Assembly: GCA_001579985.1 (NCBI GenBank)
Contig: LRSR01006307.1
Span: 1 to 20,198 of the forward strand
Direction of reading: 5' to 3'
Origin: Hypsibius dujardini
Lineage: Eukaryota > Tardigrada > Eutardigrada > Parachela > Hypsibiidae
Length of the DNA: 20,198 nt
Both the position numbers and the translations under genes were made by a program. Within the stretch, counting starts at the first letter, position 1, and the number at the start of each line of letters is the position of its first letter. Of the stretch, positions 1-11,600 are shown one piece after another. The notes under the pieces were generated by a model. That model saw only the letters and a program-made list of their open reading frames with translations, searched no databases and was not told the origin of the DNA.

Positions 1-373
1 AACAGTAGCAAAGTCCGGCATGTGTTTGTGAACGACTGGGGAGGGAGATAACACTTAATATAAAAGTACATAGCGCTGTTCTCCTCTTCCCTTTGAGGAT
101 TGAGGAACCGTAAAATTAATTAAGCGCTCTCGAAAGACATGACTACTCGTTCAAGAAATGTTTAATTTTAATTTTAAACCAATGGCAGTGCACCGTGATT
201 GCTTACCGAAAGTCTGAATCTATCCATGAAAACGACAGACATAAACAGCCAACAGAGAAAATTCCCACAACGAACAAAAGAGCTCATGCATTCTCATTAA
301 CGAACAGAATTGTTCTCAATCAGGTCACGCGAGTACACAGCTGAACCAACAATAGCAAACCACTCTAGTTCCC

Positions 374-399
374 AAGCTAAGGCACATGTGCCTTAGCTT
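374..399. repeat. perfect 26-base palindrome
   Basis: The 13-base arm AAGCTAAGGCACA is followed at once by its exact reverse complement, so the site can form a loopless cruciform. It lies directly beside a tetranucleotide microsatellite. Nothing ties it to a function; it may be the remnant of a foldback element of the kind seen elsewhere in the window. Confidence 0.9.
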
Positions 400-402
400 A
401 CG

Positions 403-482
403 GACAGACAGGCAGGAAGGCAGACAGACAGAGAGACAGAGAGACAGAGAGACAGAGAGACAGACGGACAGACAGACAGACT
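403..482. repeat. GACA/GAGA microsatellite
   Basis: About 80 bases of near-pure purine-rich tetranucleotides (GACA, GAGA, GGCA variants) with a core of repeated GAGACAGA. Long open frames through it are low-complexity artefacts. Apart from this tract and the adjoining palindrome, I see no gene in 1-651. Confidence 0.9.
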
Positions 483-651
483 CCCCAATCACTGCGCAGT
501 TTTCAGAAATCAAGCAAACGAGGGTCTAGCCTTAGCTCAGCTTGTACAAGTACGTGCCCCTAGACCCTGCCAGGTGTTCCTGAACCCTGGGCTTAACCAT
601 CGCACACGTAACCATTTCACATTGCAGAAATGCTCAATTTCACATATTCCA

Positions 652-1107
652 TCAAAACTCTTCAGCGATATAACTTTCGGTCAGGAGTTCGATTGTTGCA
701 GCGCGTATGTTTTCCGAAAAACTGTTTTCATTCATCACAGCAGCGGTCAGTGAGTCGTACCCAAGTCTATCACATGAAAAATACACCATGTACGGGTACA
801 GTATCTGAGCTCCTACCTCTTTGTCATTCTGCAAAACGGCAAACGAACGCCCGATAATTTCACATGGCGTTCCAATCACAATTTCGCGCCGCACTGTAAA
901 TGTCTGTACGCGTACACAGCAGTGCAGTTATCCTGTCATAATTACGGAAGCTATAGGACTATATTGAAATGGATCCGACAATTGCTGAAATTCCATATGA
1001 AACTACAATGTACATATTCATTATGCCATTCCATTGCTCTTCACCGTGTTCGTATAACCCGCCGCGGTTACGTTCACGGCAGTCGCCGACGAATGTGTGT
1101 TGGCCAT
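652..1107 (-). CDS. candidate small two-exon gene, unknown product
   Basis: Function not recognised. On the minus strand an ATG at 1107 opens MANTHSSATAVNVTAA. A possible donor (gttata, exon end at 1059, phase 1) and an acceptor (tttacag, exon start at 893) would join it to a second exon running to a TGA at 652-654, giving 96 residues. The second exon has a balanced, globular composition (for example IVIGTPCEIIGRSFAVL) and no low-complexity sequence. No signal peptide or membrane segment is seen, and no AATAAA lies close downstream. The donor is weak, and the same DNA is open in plus-strand frames, so this may be chance. It would be transcribed divergently from the DM13/DOMON gene. Confidence 0.25.
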
Positions 1108-1458
1108 CCCGGCTCTATGAGCTGATATGCCACCACGCCTGTACCGAGGACTCACTGTTACACATAGTAGACTTACAGTCCGTTGACCGTCCAAGCAGCC
1201 GGCACCTACAAGTTAAGGAATTCGTCTTGTGTGATTACATTTTCTAGAAAAATGAACTTCCTATTAGACGATGATACCTCAGTGACAATCGCAATGCTAA
1301 CTGCCACTTCCGTCTCCATACTTTTTGGGTTGTTGCACACCTACTACAGACTTTGGTCATGTGTGTGTGCGGCTTTCATAATCTACCAGTGAAATCTGTC
1401 GTGTTCCACTTCCGCAGCACGATCCTTCGTATTTTCTGTTTTTAACGTGCTCTGTACA

Positions 1459-1466
1459 TATATAAA
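1459..1466 (+). promoter_or_regulatory. possible TATA box
   Basis: TATATAAA stands about 125 bases upstream of the start codon at 1588. This is a plausible core promoter position if the 5' UTR is about 95 bases. AT-rich surroundings make chance occurrence easy. Confidence 0.25.
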
Positions 1467-1587
1467 CAAACACAAGGACGTTTTTAATTCAAAACTTGGC
1501 AAATAATTTAACTCAAAATTTGGCGTAATAATTGCCAGTCAAAATTTTCGCATATTGAGAGGTTGAACGTCTGCATATATACGAACC

Positions 1588-4500
1588 ATGCCGCGTGTCC
1601 AGCTGTTCTTCCTGCAGTTCCTGTTTATCATGCTTCAATACGGTGAGTGGTGATTTTCCATACTTTGAAGACATTGTTTTTACCACAGTACACATGTGGA
1701 CCGAACTTGGTGTGTGTGTGCAGAATGCGGTGCAGGAAGCCCATTCACGACCACTTCTGGTTCCACAACGGGCTCGGATAGACCGTATAAAGGTCGGTTA
1801 ATCGGACAGCTGCAAACACTCAAAAAGAAGTCGTCATCCCCATCGGAAGGAGCAAGCTTTGTAATCTCTGGGACGATCTATGCGGTGGATGACCGGTTGT
1901 TGTATGTCGACAAATTTACCTTTGATGGCGGAGTTCAAGGTACGCCACCTTAAGAACAGAAGTTTTTCGTTATTATTTCAGCACCTCCAGTCATCAGAAT
2001 ACTGTTTTTGTTATTTTGCAAATCTTTAAACGATCGACCAAAAATTTCAGGTGTCAAATCAGTCAAGTTTATGCATAAATGAGTAAATTTAATTTAATTA
2101 GACAGGGTAAGATTCGGTCCCTTTTTGACCACCAAGTTTCCAGGTCTCTTCATATGGGGAGTTTCGAGTGATCCGCGATCACTTCGTGAGGATACCTTTA
2201 TCATACCATGGAGCCAAGATTGGTTAGTTGATTCCAGTTGTTACACATGTACCAAGGAACCCTTGAAATTATTTATGCCCGACTAATGAAGACTTTCCGC
2301 GGCTTCTCGCAAGTTTTTCGGCGCCCAATTGTCCGTCTTTACCCGCCATATGGGAGGAAAATATGCTCATTGCGCTACCGCGAAACATTTCCCTCCTCAC
2401 CGTGACGGAAATCACCATCGGTATCAGGAATACCGCTGTAATAGTACGTTGTGCTTGCAGACAATACATCGATCATCCTCTAGGTCGGAAAGCAGCGGCG
2501 CATTTCCATTTCCTGGGGACGGCAATGGCAACCTAAAAAACTCCCCTGGGGATTCCCTTGAGGTCCAGAAGGAATCTGAATCTCTGGAACTGTCCCTTGA
2601 TCCAAAATTTTGTTCTTAACAAAAAAATATTTGGGGTTAAAATAAATATTGCCTAGTAATAGTATGTGTCCTAATTATTTAGTCTACTACAGATATATTT
2701 ACTTTGTATTACTAAGATAAACAAAAGTTATTAGAATGAATATCAACAAAAAGCGGTATTTAATTTAAACAGAATAATATTTTTTTTATTAAAATAGAAC
2801 GAATGTGAACAAAACATTGCACTTAATTTATATACATTTGTTGGTTCACATTCATTATATCTTACATATTTACTATATTTAATTTTTATTATTGACTTTA
2901 ACTCCAAATATAGTTTTTGCTAAAAAGAGCATTTTGGATCAAATGGCAATGCCAGGGGTCCAAACCTCAGCTGGACCTTCAGGGGACACCCCCAGGGGAG
3001 TTGCTTGGGTTGCTCCCCCTGATGATTGGCACGCGCTTTTAGGGGAGGGGGCTTTCCGTTCTGCAACATTCTTCAACGTACATTGATCGTTACAGTATCC
3101 GGAGCTGCAAGAGCGCTTCGCCAGCGCAATCATACCTCCGGGATTCATTGCACCACGCCCGTACGTTCTGCCGAGTCAGCTGGGTCACGCGGTAATGACC
3201 GCCGGCACATCGTCCGGTCCGATAACCGTACAAGACTCGCGGAGAATCCTGCTGGAACGCGTGACGTACGACGGCACGGGGTCGGATGCGTACTTTTGGG
3301 TCGACCGCTCACCGGAACCCACCAAGAGCGGCTTCAAAGTTGCCCCCAATCAGGACGAGTGAGTTTCCGACGACGATACTAATGTTGTTTAGATTATTTT
3401 AAATATTGATTAAAATAGACCAAATAGGATTTTTAGTTTAAACTAGACAATTGTTAATTTATTTTCAAATTAGACGTCTAGTCACATGTTTACTTTTAAT
3501 ATAAATTAAATTACAAAAAGATTCGGATTTGATTAAAAATATCGGAAAGCAGCGTTTTTATTTTAAATTAAATAATTGTTTAATTTAATAAACTCAGACG
3601 TTAGAGACGTGCTGAATTCTAATTTGATTTATATTCAAAATCTTAACTTAAACCCCTCTAACATTTCACTGGAACCGCTGCCTAATCCCAATAACCACTT
3701 CAAGAAATAAATAGAGATCACAAAATACCAAAGAATAACAGAATTTTGAATTCGTTGCTTGTAGTTAAATTAACTAGTGTTATTCTCGAGAAACTACTAG
3801 TGTATGAATTAGTATTACTGTAATTATTCAGGACGCCACCTCTACCTTTGAGTCGTCTGCCGAGGGAAAATGACACACAATATGATGCGTTACTGAATTT
3901 ACGACGGGCCTTCCGGCCGGTGACCGGAAGTATTCAGTCGCTCACCGTGTTCGAGCTGAAATCGGTGGCCATTTACGATCGCAATTACGGCACCGTCTAC
4001 GGAGGTAACTGTATTTAATTATTAATATTTTGATTTTTACATAACAGTAAATTACTAGTAATATTTCATATTCATTTAAATAATCTAATATATATCTTTC
4101 AACGTAATATATATTAGGTACGCTGTACTTATAAATAAATATGTTACCTAAAAATATTAAAATTTATCCCTGCCATCACCGAAACGAAACCCCAAAAATT
4201 GTTCTTTTTGCAGACGCGCCATTCAATGGAACGGCATTAAAGGGGATCATCCCTCCGGCACTGGACGACTTGACCGTTCAACGGATTTCAAACAAGGCCG
4301 CAACCTTAATCCGAGATGTAACAATTTTATTCGCTCAGTCTTTGGGATGAAAAACTGAAAAAAAACTGAAAACAAATTTAACTAAAATTAAACAAAAAGT
4401 TTTCGTTGGCAAGGTTTTCGTTTTAGATTTTTAATTACTAAAACCCTAAACCAATGGTTTTAGTCACTAAAGAAAAAACTAAAAGTAACTAGACTTGAAA

Positions 4501-7500
4501 TCCTTAAGCGCCAATATTTATTTAACAAAAACGCTAATTATTCGACTGATTTTGCCGTTCCTACTCACTTGTGGCATTATTCAAGTGCCGAAATCAGAAT
4601 CACTCCTTTTTAACGATACCCTGAGCTCCGCCCCCTGATCTCCGAAACTATTTGGAAATTGACCCGAAATCGAATTTGAAATGGAACAGTGTCAAAATAA
4701 TTGTTTTCAAGTTAGTTCTAAATGGTACCATTTTTACAGTGAAATAAAGGAAAATGGAATCCTCCTGTGTTTTTCCAACTTCAAAATATCAATAAGAAAA
4801 CTTGTCTGACTTTACCAGCGAAATAAATTTTTATATTCAGCGCTGAAGTAGGTCTAGAAAAACAGTTTAAATTGATTCTGGATTCTGCACTTAAATTACG
4901 CTCCAAGTCAGTCCTCTTCGTATTTCATCCGTATTTTCATCCGTCAGTCCTCTTCGTATTTCATCTGTATTTTTCTTTACAACAGTTGAACTATCAAATC
5001 GGAATGGACAACGACATCACAGCCCTACCCTGCGGCGGCGGCAGCAACGGTCCTAGGCCCACTTTCCCCCGGGCCTCCTCCCGGATTCAGCTAGAGCTAG
5101 CCAACGATATGCAAAGCGACGGTCCGCACTTCCAACAACAGCTGCGGTCTGTGGCAGATGCCTGGAATCACCTGTCCGAGTTCACAAATCATACGGAACT
5201 AAAACCACCGACCCTAACAGCCGCGCCCAGTCGTCTTTTACGGAATGTCTGGAACTGCGAAATTCTGGACGATCTCTTTGAGGTGCAATGGAAAGTACAT
5301 GGCGGGAGTTTTGTGACCTTCACGTTGTCGGCGCCGCTGAGTGCGCTTCCGGATCGAGCCTTCTCGTACATGGCTTTCGGGATTAGTGGATCGAAAGCCC
5401 GCTCAGAAATGATTGGCGCAGACGTTAGTACACAGAGTGATGACTGTCGCAGTTTTTTTCCGGAAAATACAGAAATTAATTATTAATAAATAAAAAAATG
5501 TAATACAGAAAATAAAATAATTAATTAATTAAATTAGTTAAATATTTTATCTAAATGCATCTACAAAACTAAATCCATATATATAAATACTCCAAGACGC
5601 ATGCGCTATGTAAATATAAATATAGAAATTAAATTAAAAAATATACATATAAATATTTGTATTTACGCATACTCAACAAATACTTCAAATTTGCTGAACG
5701 AACTTAAATAAATATTCAGATTTATTTGAAGTTCAAATACGTATTAACTATATAAAAATAGATTTAATATATCAAATAAGTACACATAAATTAAATGGGT
5801 TTTTTCCGTCAGGTAACCGCAGGTTTTTTGACGCCACCCAGCAGGGTCGTGCTTAGTGATCTGATTCTTGGAGGCCAAGCGAAGGTATCAAGCTCAACAA
5901 TTATCATTTTGAATTGCACTTTTTATAACTAACTATTTTTCTGAAACTGTAGTGCCAGAGAGACAACCCCAAACTGGACGCCGTGTGTCCGCGATCTCTA
6001 CTCAACGGCAAGCAGGCCTCGAAACTCTTCGGCGGTGGAGGTTTGAAAGACGGAAAAATTAGCTTCAGCTTCCGTCGACCTGTTGAAAGTACAGAACAAA
6101 AGTCACACATGCTGCGTATCTATCCAGCCCGATAATATTTTTCCAGCACTAATTCCAATTTATCTATAACTGCTGCACATGTTTGGGTACAGGACAAGAC
6201 ATTCTAGGCAAGGACATTCCACTGGACGGACCGACGTTTGTTGTCTGGGCGATCGGACCGATGAACCAATCCACCGAGCTGCCCGAGTACCATACCGCAC
6301 ATACCAAAAGTATGAGGAGAAGTCCGTATTACGGCTCAGCCTCCATTTGGTCCATAAATCGGCTCATTCAAGGGTTTTTCTTTGATGGCAGGTGCTTGAT
6401 TGTTTGATTTTCAGAAGTGTTATAGTATACTAGGATATAGTATAGCAAATCAAACCATCAAGCACCTGCCATTAAAGAGAAACCCATGAGTGAGCCGATT
6501 TATCGACCAAGTAAAGCGTGAGCAGAAATACAGACTCCTCCTCATTCAGTGCAACAACAATCCTCTGCACTCAATGTATCAAATGTATAAAACTTATTTA
6601 CCAAAAAAAGATCAATTCCAGTGCCAGTCTCAACTGGCGGCCAAACTTTTTTCTTGAGAACCTATTCCCCTAACATGATTCTAGAAAATACTTCCTACCG
6701 GGGATAATGCCCAGTTCAATTTGGAAAAATTTGAAGGTTTAAAATCACTGGAATATAATTCTTATCCCAACAATAAACACCGATTTCTCAAATGTTTTCT
6801 TCTTTTTAGTTTTTGATAGCCACTGACTCAAAATTTAATTTGGAATAGATTGGCATCAGCAAACAAAAATTCATAAATGAGAGGGCGGAGCTATAGGCAC
6901 TGAAGGAACCCGGGTATTACAGTTCACTGGCCGTACATTAACAGGAATATATTTCACCGCACAGTAGCGCAGCCGTAATCCTCCCCCTCGTTTTCAGAAA
7001 AACTTCAGCTGATGCCAATAGATTTGCAATTAACATTTGAATCAATTAGGTTCAAAAAAGATGAACCAAAAGAAATATCAGAAATAGGTGTTTGTTGCTG
7101 CTCTGGAGTCTTTCAGTGATTGTTCAACTACTTAAATTTTTCCCAGTTGGATAAGGTCTTGTCCCCGGTTAGTACTATTTTCTAAAATCCTGTTAGGGGA
7201 CGAGGTTTTTAGGAAAAAGGTTTGGCCACCATTTGAGACTGGCACTGATATTTGATCCATTGTAAGTCTTTTTTGACTTCTCATAGAATCGGTGATGCTG
7301 GATTTCGGCCGAACCGCCTTCAACAACTGCACCCAGCACGCAGCGACCGCCACGCCGAGTTCGGTGGATAATACGAGTCCATTCCATCCGCTGAACGATC
7401 TGCTGCTGTTCGAGAAGAACAACATCCCGAGTACTAGTACAACTATCACACCGTCGCTGAATGACACGAGTACCGCTTCTTTTCTAACCTCCAGTCGAAG

Positions 7501-7510
7501 TTTGTCATAG
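1588..7510 (+). CDS. Skeletor/Knickkopf-family DM13-DM13-DOMON protein
   Basis: Twelve exons: 1588-1642, 1724-1939, 2144-2222, 2314-2443, 3096-3358, 3832-4004, 4214-4317, 4986-5423, 5813-5884, 5953-6088, 6193-6309, 7287-7510. All introns are GT-AG, every phase matches, and the total of 2007 nt encodes 668 residues. Residues 2-17 form a hydrophobic signal peptide (RVQLFFLQFLFIML). DM13-1 covers about 42-165 (GRLIGQL, YVDKFTFDG, FIWGV, IALPRNISLLTV). DM13-2 covers about 186-305 (VTYDGTGSDAYFWV, SLTVFELKSVAIYD). A low-complexity linker leads to a DOMON domain at about 427-592 (NCEILDDLFEVQW, YMAFGISG, MIGAD, FVVWAIGPMN, then DFGRT). This order matches Skeletor and Knickkopf, extracellular proteins; in insects Knickkopf organises and protects cuticle chitin. 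The serine/threonine-rich C terminus has neither Knickkopf's plastocyanin-like domain nor a GPI tail. Exon 3 has a rather weak donor (gttagt); further 3' exons cannot be excluded. Confidence 0.9.
2510..3045. mobile_element. foldback element, family B, in intron 4
   Basis: The left arm (about 2515-2640) and the right arm (about 2900-3040) are inverted copies of each other. Both carry an ACTCCCCTGGGG block, then GGTCCA, then TTTGATCCAAAA or TTGATCCAAAA, then a block ending TTTGG(G/A)GTTAAA. The AT-rich middle is centred near 2780. The element fills almost all of the intron between exons 4 and 5 of the DM13/DOMON gene. A sibling lies at 16435-16765. No transposase frame is visible, so it is non-autonomous. 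Confidence 0.8.
4617..4783. mobile_element. foldback family A fragment in intron 7
   Basis: It contains GAGCTCCGCCCCCTGAT followed about 100 bases on by TTTTACAGTGAAAT and GGAAAATGGAATC. The same landmarks occur inverted at 18503-18668, and related ones at 19815-20035. It appears to be half of the palindromic unit seen complete at 19518-20198. The rest of this intron (4318-4985) is AT-rich with CTAAAA-type repeats. Confidence 0.7.
6311..6546. mobile_element. foldback element at the exon 11 donor
   Basis: Inverted arms of about 100 bases: ATAAATCGGCTCA, GGTTT(T)TC, TGATGGCAGGTGCTTGAT in the left arm recur as TCAAGCACCTGCCAT, GAAACCCATGAG, TGAGCCGATTTAT in the right arm. The loop of about 25 bases is near 6425. 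The outer parts of the arms (TATGAGGAGAAGTCCGTAT and its imperfect complement) reach to within a base or two of the splice donor at 6310. Confidence 0.85.
6600..7262. mobile_element. large foldback element with family A core, intron 11
   Basis: About 125 bases at 6608-6730 return inverted at 7131-7258 (CAGTGCCAGTCTCAA, TTCCCCTAACA, GGTTAGTACTATTTTCTA-type blocks). Closer to the centre, near 6930, the family A landmarks GATTGGCATCAGC, GGGCGGAGCT and CAGCTGATGCCAAT appear in mirrored order. The element ends about 25 bases before the exon 12 acceptor. Together with the element at 6311 it makes up nearly the whole 977-base intron. Confidence 0.85.
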
Positions 7511-7714
7511 TTGCTGCACACGTTTATATCAGGGAGAGAAAATACACCCTTTTATTATTGGAACTTTCCTGTAAATGCGGATGCTTTCCGGTCCGAGAGC
7601 TGCGGATGAAACACAGTTGAAGACTTGAGCTCCCACTACTCATAGCCCCGTAGTTATATTATCCTGAATACGTCAAGACGTATGATGTATGACGTATACG
7701 TTTTGCCTTGTGCT

Positions 7715-8440
7715 GCGTTCATACTCCTTGTCAGAGTGTCAAAGTCAGAGAGAACCGTCATAAGTGAAAGTGCCTAGTCGTGTTCGGTCCACCTTCTGGC
7801 AATTAGAACACCCAAAAAATGACGTCACGGGTCAGGTCAAGATTCCGACATGCTATTCGTACTGAAATGCCGAGGCATGACGCAGACCAAACAATTTCGG
7901 TTCATACTCTGTTCTCCACTTCTTGGTCACTTTAAACTTTTGATTCCATTTTTTAAGACTACTTTAGTTATTTCATTTTCAGAACACTTGTGAACTGACT
8001 CATCAACAACTACTGCTTCAATCACCTCAATCTGGCAGAGCAGTTTTGTGACTGAATTGTTTTATTTTATCATACTATTATTTGAATTATCATATGCGTA
8101 AAAGTTTGAAAATCTACTTGACTGAGTTAGCCAAGACTGTTGTCGTGAAACTATATTACAAATTGAGGATTCCAACAAATTCTCAAAAAGCAATTGAACG
8201 GTCATGGAGGAAATGAAATTTAGTACAGTCGGCACCGTCTTCAATGATTTGTCGGGGCATTTCTGTTCAGACCACGGCTGCTCCCAACTCGATTCTGACA
8301 ACTTTTTTAGAATTGTCAGACGAGTGTTCATCGTTCCTCTGACAAAATTTCGTCCTGACATTGTCATGGATGCATGAAGTGTGAGCACCTACGTCACGAT
8401 TCGAGTAATCTTATGACATTCTGACACAAAGTATGAACGT
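7715..8440. mobile_element. TIR-bearing element between genes
   Basis: CGTTCATACTCCTTGTCAGAGTGTC at the left returns inverted at the right as GACATTCTGACACAAAGTATGAACG, giving imperfect terminal repeats of about 30 bases around some 725 bases. The inside has short inverted blocks and no convincing protein. Together with 7511-7714, which holds small CGTCA/TGACG inverted motifs, it takes up most of the space before the KH-RING gene. Confidence 0.6.
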
Positions 8441-8638
8441 AACATTATTCTTCTTCTCGTGGCAATCAGCGCTTGTCTGCTATGAAATTTCATTACAATG
8501 GCGATATCTTTTCGTCTCTGCAGACAGATACTGCACTCCAGTGTTTTCTAGCAGAACACGAGTTCGAGACATGCAGTTCATGTTTTCGTAAATAAGAGTA
8601 CAACTTTTAGTGTTGCAGTTATTCCAGCTGAAAAAAAC

Positions 8639-11600
8639 ATGACTTTTCGGCCACCGGACTTGGACTCCATCGTAGATAGGGACGAGCTGGAGAGGATCAT
8701 TTCGAAGATGGATACTGACGAGATGGAACAGTGGCTGCGGGGAATGGAGTCCGGCGTAGTCGGGATGTGTCTATCAGGCAGAGAACCTGGAGAACCTACT
8801 CGGCTGCGGGCAGTAATTGAGGACCCAGTAAGACTGTGACCCTTGTAAAAATAGTATACGCATCAAGGGTTTCAGAACAATCCATGCGCACGAAATGTAT
8901 ATATGCTTCCGTAGGACCGGACTAGCTGGAAAGAAGAGCTGCGCCTATTAAACGTAAGTACCTATCCGCATTTTGTTAGGCTATACGCATGCATGCCTCT
9001 AAGTGTGCGTGTCAAGACCAAATGTCTGTTTGAATCTGCGTGCCTGTATATAAGTAAGTTTGTACGTCTACATAACTGTATGTCTGTGTTTTAGGATCGA
9101 ATGTCTGTCTGTCTGTATGCCTGTATTTCTGTGAGTTAGGACCAAAAACATGTCTGTCTGTAGGCCAATTTTTAAGCAAGTCTGTGTGCCCACCATTTAA
9201 GTCGTCTGTTCACATATGTATACCGTCGTGTCTGTGTGTCTGAATTAGCAGGTCAATATATTAATATTTTTACCTTGCAGGTCGCTCGGAGACCGAATGA
9301 AGTTCTCCGCAAAAAGTCTGACTTTGTGTTGTCGCTTCCGCTCACCTACCAAGACCTTCGCCTGCTCTCCGAGAACCACTTCCACCGCGGCAAGGAGCTC
9401 AACCTCGTCTGCGAGGGCATGTTCGGAGTGATGGTCTTCCCCATCAGCGTCTCCACGACAGGCCAGCAAGACACGCAACTACACTTTGGGTTGCTCAATT
9501 TACCCATCAACCGTCCCGGCGTCCGAAACGACCTCGAGGGCCACATTCGAGCTGAAATGACCGAAGCCCGAAGAATGGCCGGCAGCTCCAAGATGCTCTA
9601 CATGGCGGTCAGCACCGCGGAGACCCTGATCGCGCGATACGGCAGTTCACGGTACCTCCAGAACGTCCAGACAGCTTCGGAGAACCCCGGAGTCAAGTGC
9701 TTCGCGAACGTCTCCGAGTTTCAGCGGGACGCCATCTCGGGGCAGCTCTACCAGTTGAGTACTCGACTGTTCGTGTTGTACGGCAACGACAGCGACGCAC
9801 TCCGTGAAGCGGCGCATTGTCTGAAGCTCACTCAGCAGGATGTTACAGTCAAAGTCGCCGATTGGGAGAGGCTGCTGCTGCATCAAGAGTTGTTGCTCGA
9901 TAAAGTTAAACATGGAATTCGGGTTGCGATCCTGCCTAACAGCACCGTACCGGAGGATGTCTTTACGGTTACGTTGATTGGACCGAAGCTGGACGTGAAG
10001 AAAGCCCTGGCACGGATCAGCTCTCTAGGGCTGATTCTTGAGTATAAGGATGGCTCCCTCAGTACTGGATTGAGACAGCTGAGTGAAACAGTTCCATTCT
10101 CACAAGTAAGTTTCCCTTAAATTACTTTGGCTTGATGGGAACTCTAAACTTGTCGTACTGAGTTTTGGTTTGTGCGATATTTTTCGCCGAGAAAAAAATC
10201 AAATTTCGCTGTCCTTCAACGGAAGCTAGGTTTTAACTATCGTGCATGACTTCATGTTACATATCTTTTTGAGTACCACTATAGTCCCCCTGTACATCCC
10301 TTAATGTTATTGTCACCCCCTTTTCACTTTGGACCAGGCCCCTTATCCTAGAACCAAGAGATGGGCAAAGCGACAATTTTTTTCGAAAATTGAACCCAAA
10401 ATGAAACCAACTGAAACCAACTAGCGTTAGGAGTCCCGGTTCCGACCTTTTAAAACATGGAACGAGCCTCTGACTATAGTCATCCCCGTTTCCCAAATAT
10501 TGATCATTTTAAAGATTGAGCGAGCTTAATGATATTTGTTTTCATAATTTACTTTAATTTCATATAAGATGAACGTCTCAAGTCATTAAAAATCTTACAA
10601 TCAGCTGGAAGTCACAATTTATTTAGGATGTCATTACAATTGACTTTAGCTGAGATTCGTAAAATACACCTGTGTCTCCGAACGACCAAATATTAATTTA
10701 ATTGAAACAGAAACAGAAACATGTTCTATTGGATTTGCAAAATACAATAGAGAAAAAAAAAACATTTTTGATGATCTCATTACATTTCGCTAGTATCCAA
10801 TATTAAAAGGTATTTTGTACCGAAACCTTAATTAAATCGATGATAAATTAATACAAGTGGAAAAGGGGGTGTCAATAGTGAGACGGGATACAAAAAGGAG
10901 CGGCAATAGTGAAATGGGGTGAAAGGGGGTGACTAGCGGTTTCTACCTTTTTAGGGTGCTAATAACAGGCTAAATTGGTCAAGCCTTTGAAAAAGATTTT
11001 TTAGATATTTTCAAGACAAAAGTCCATTTCTAAAGGTTGCCGTAACCGTAATAGATATATTCCGCTGCACAACTTGCTACTAAATTGCCGCTGGTGTTGG
11101 TAATTTTTGCACTATCAGAAACATGTGAGATTCAATCTACAGTCCACCATCAAAGTCTGGACAGTTATTAATTTTTACATTTTGATCTAGAAAATATTGT
11201 CGTTTTGAAAATTTCTCAAATGCAGAAGCACTGTAATATACTGTGATGACTGCTATCCCCTCTGCTATAGGAAGGACCTTTGACATCCAATTTCATGCGG
11301 AGGGAGCTCTTAATGGTGAGCTTCTAAAGTCAAAAGACAATACAACTGCCACTATACATCCAGCGTTGTTAATTCCAGACCAATGGGCCATATACCTCGA
11401 ATGGCGTACCTGAGCCTTCTTCCGTTTCAACGTCAACTACACTGAACGCCGTTAAGGGTCCGCGTGTCCAGCTAGTCGAAACGATAATGGACTATCACAT
11501 ACCGACAGAACACGTCCGTAAGTTCACCAAAAATGGACTGCAACTGCTCAACCAAATTCGCCTGTCCTCTGGCTTGTCCAAACTCACCGATCCTGGCATC

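Noticed and set aside
325-513. A Cys/Leu/Ser-rich minus-strand open frame.
   Set aside because: It is a translation of the microsatellite and palindrome.
8062-8388. A 108-residue minus-strand open frame inside the intergenic TIR element.
   Set aside because: It has no transposase-like motif, and the element's inner inverted blocks explain the long frame.
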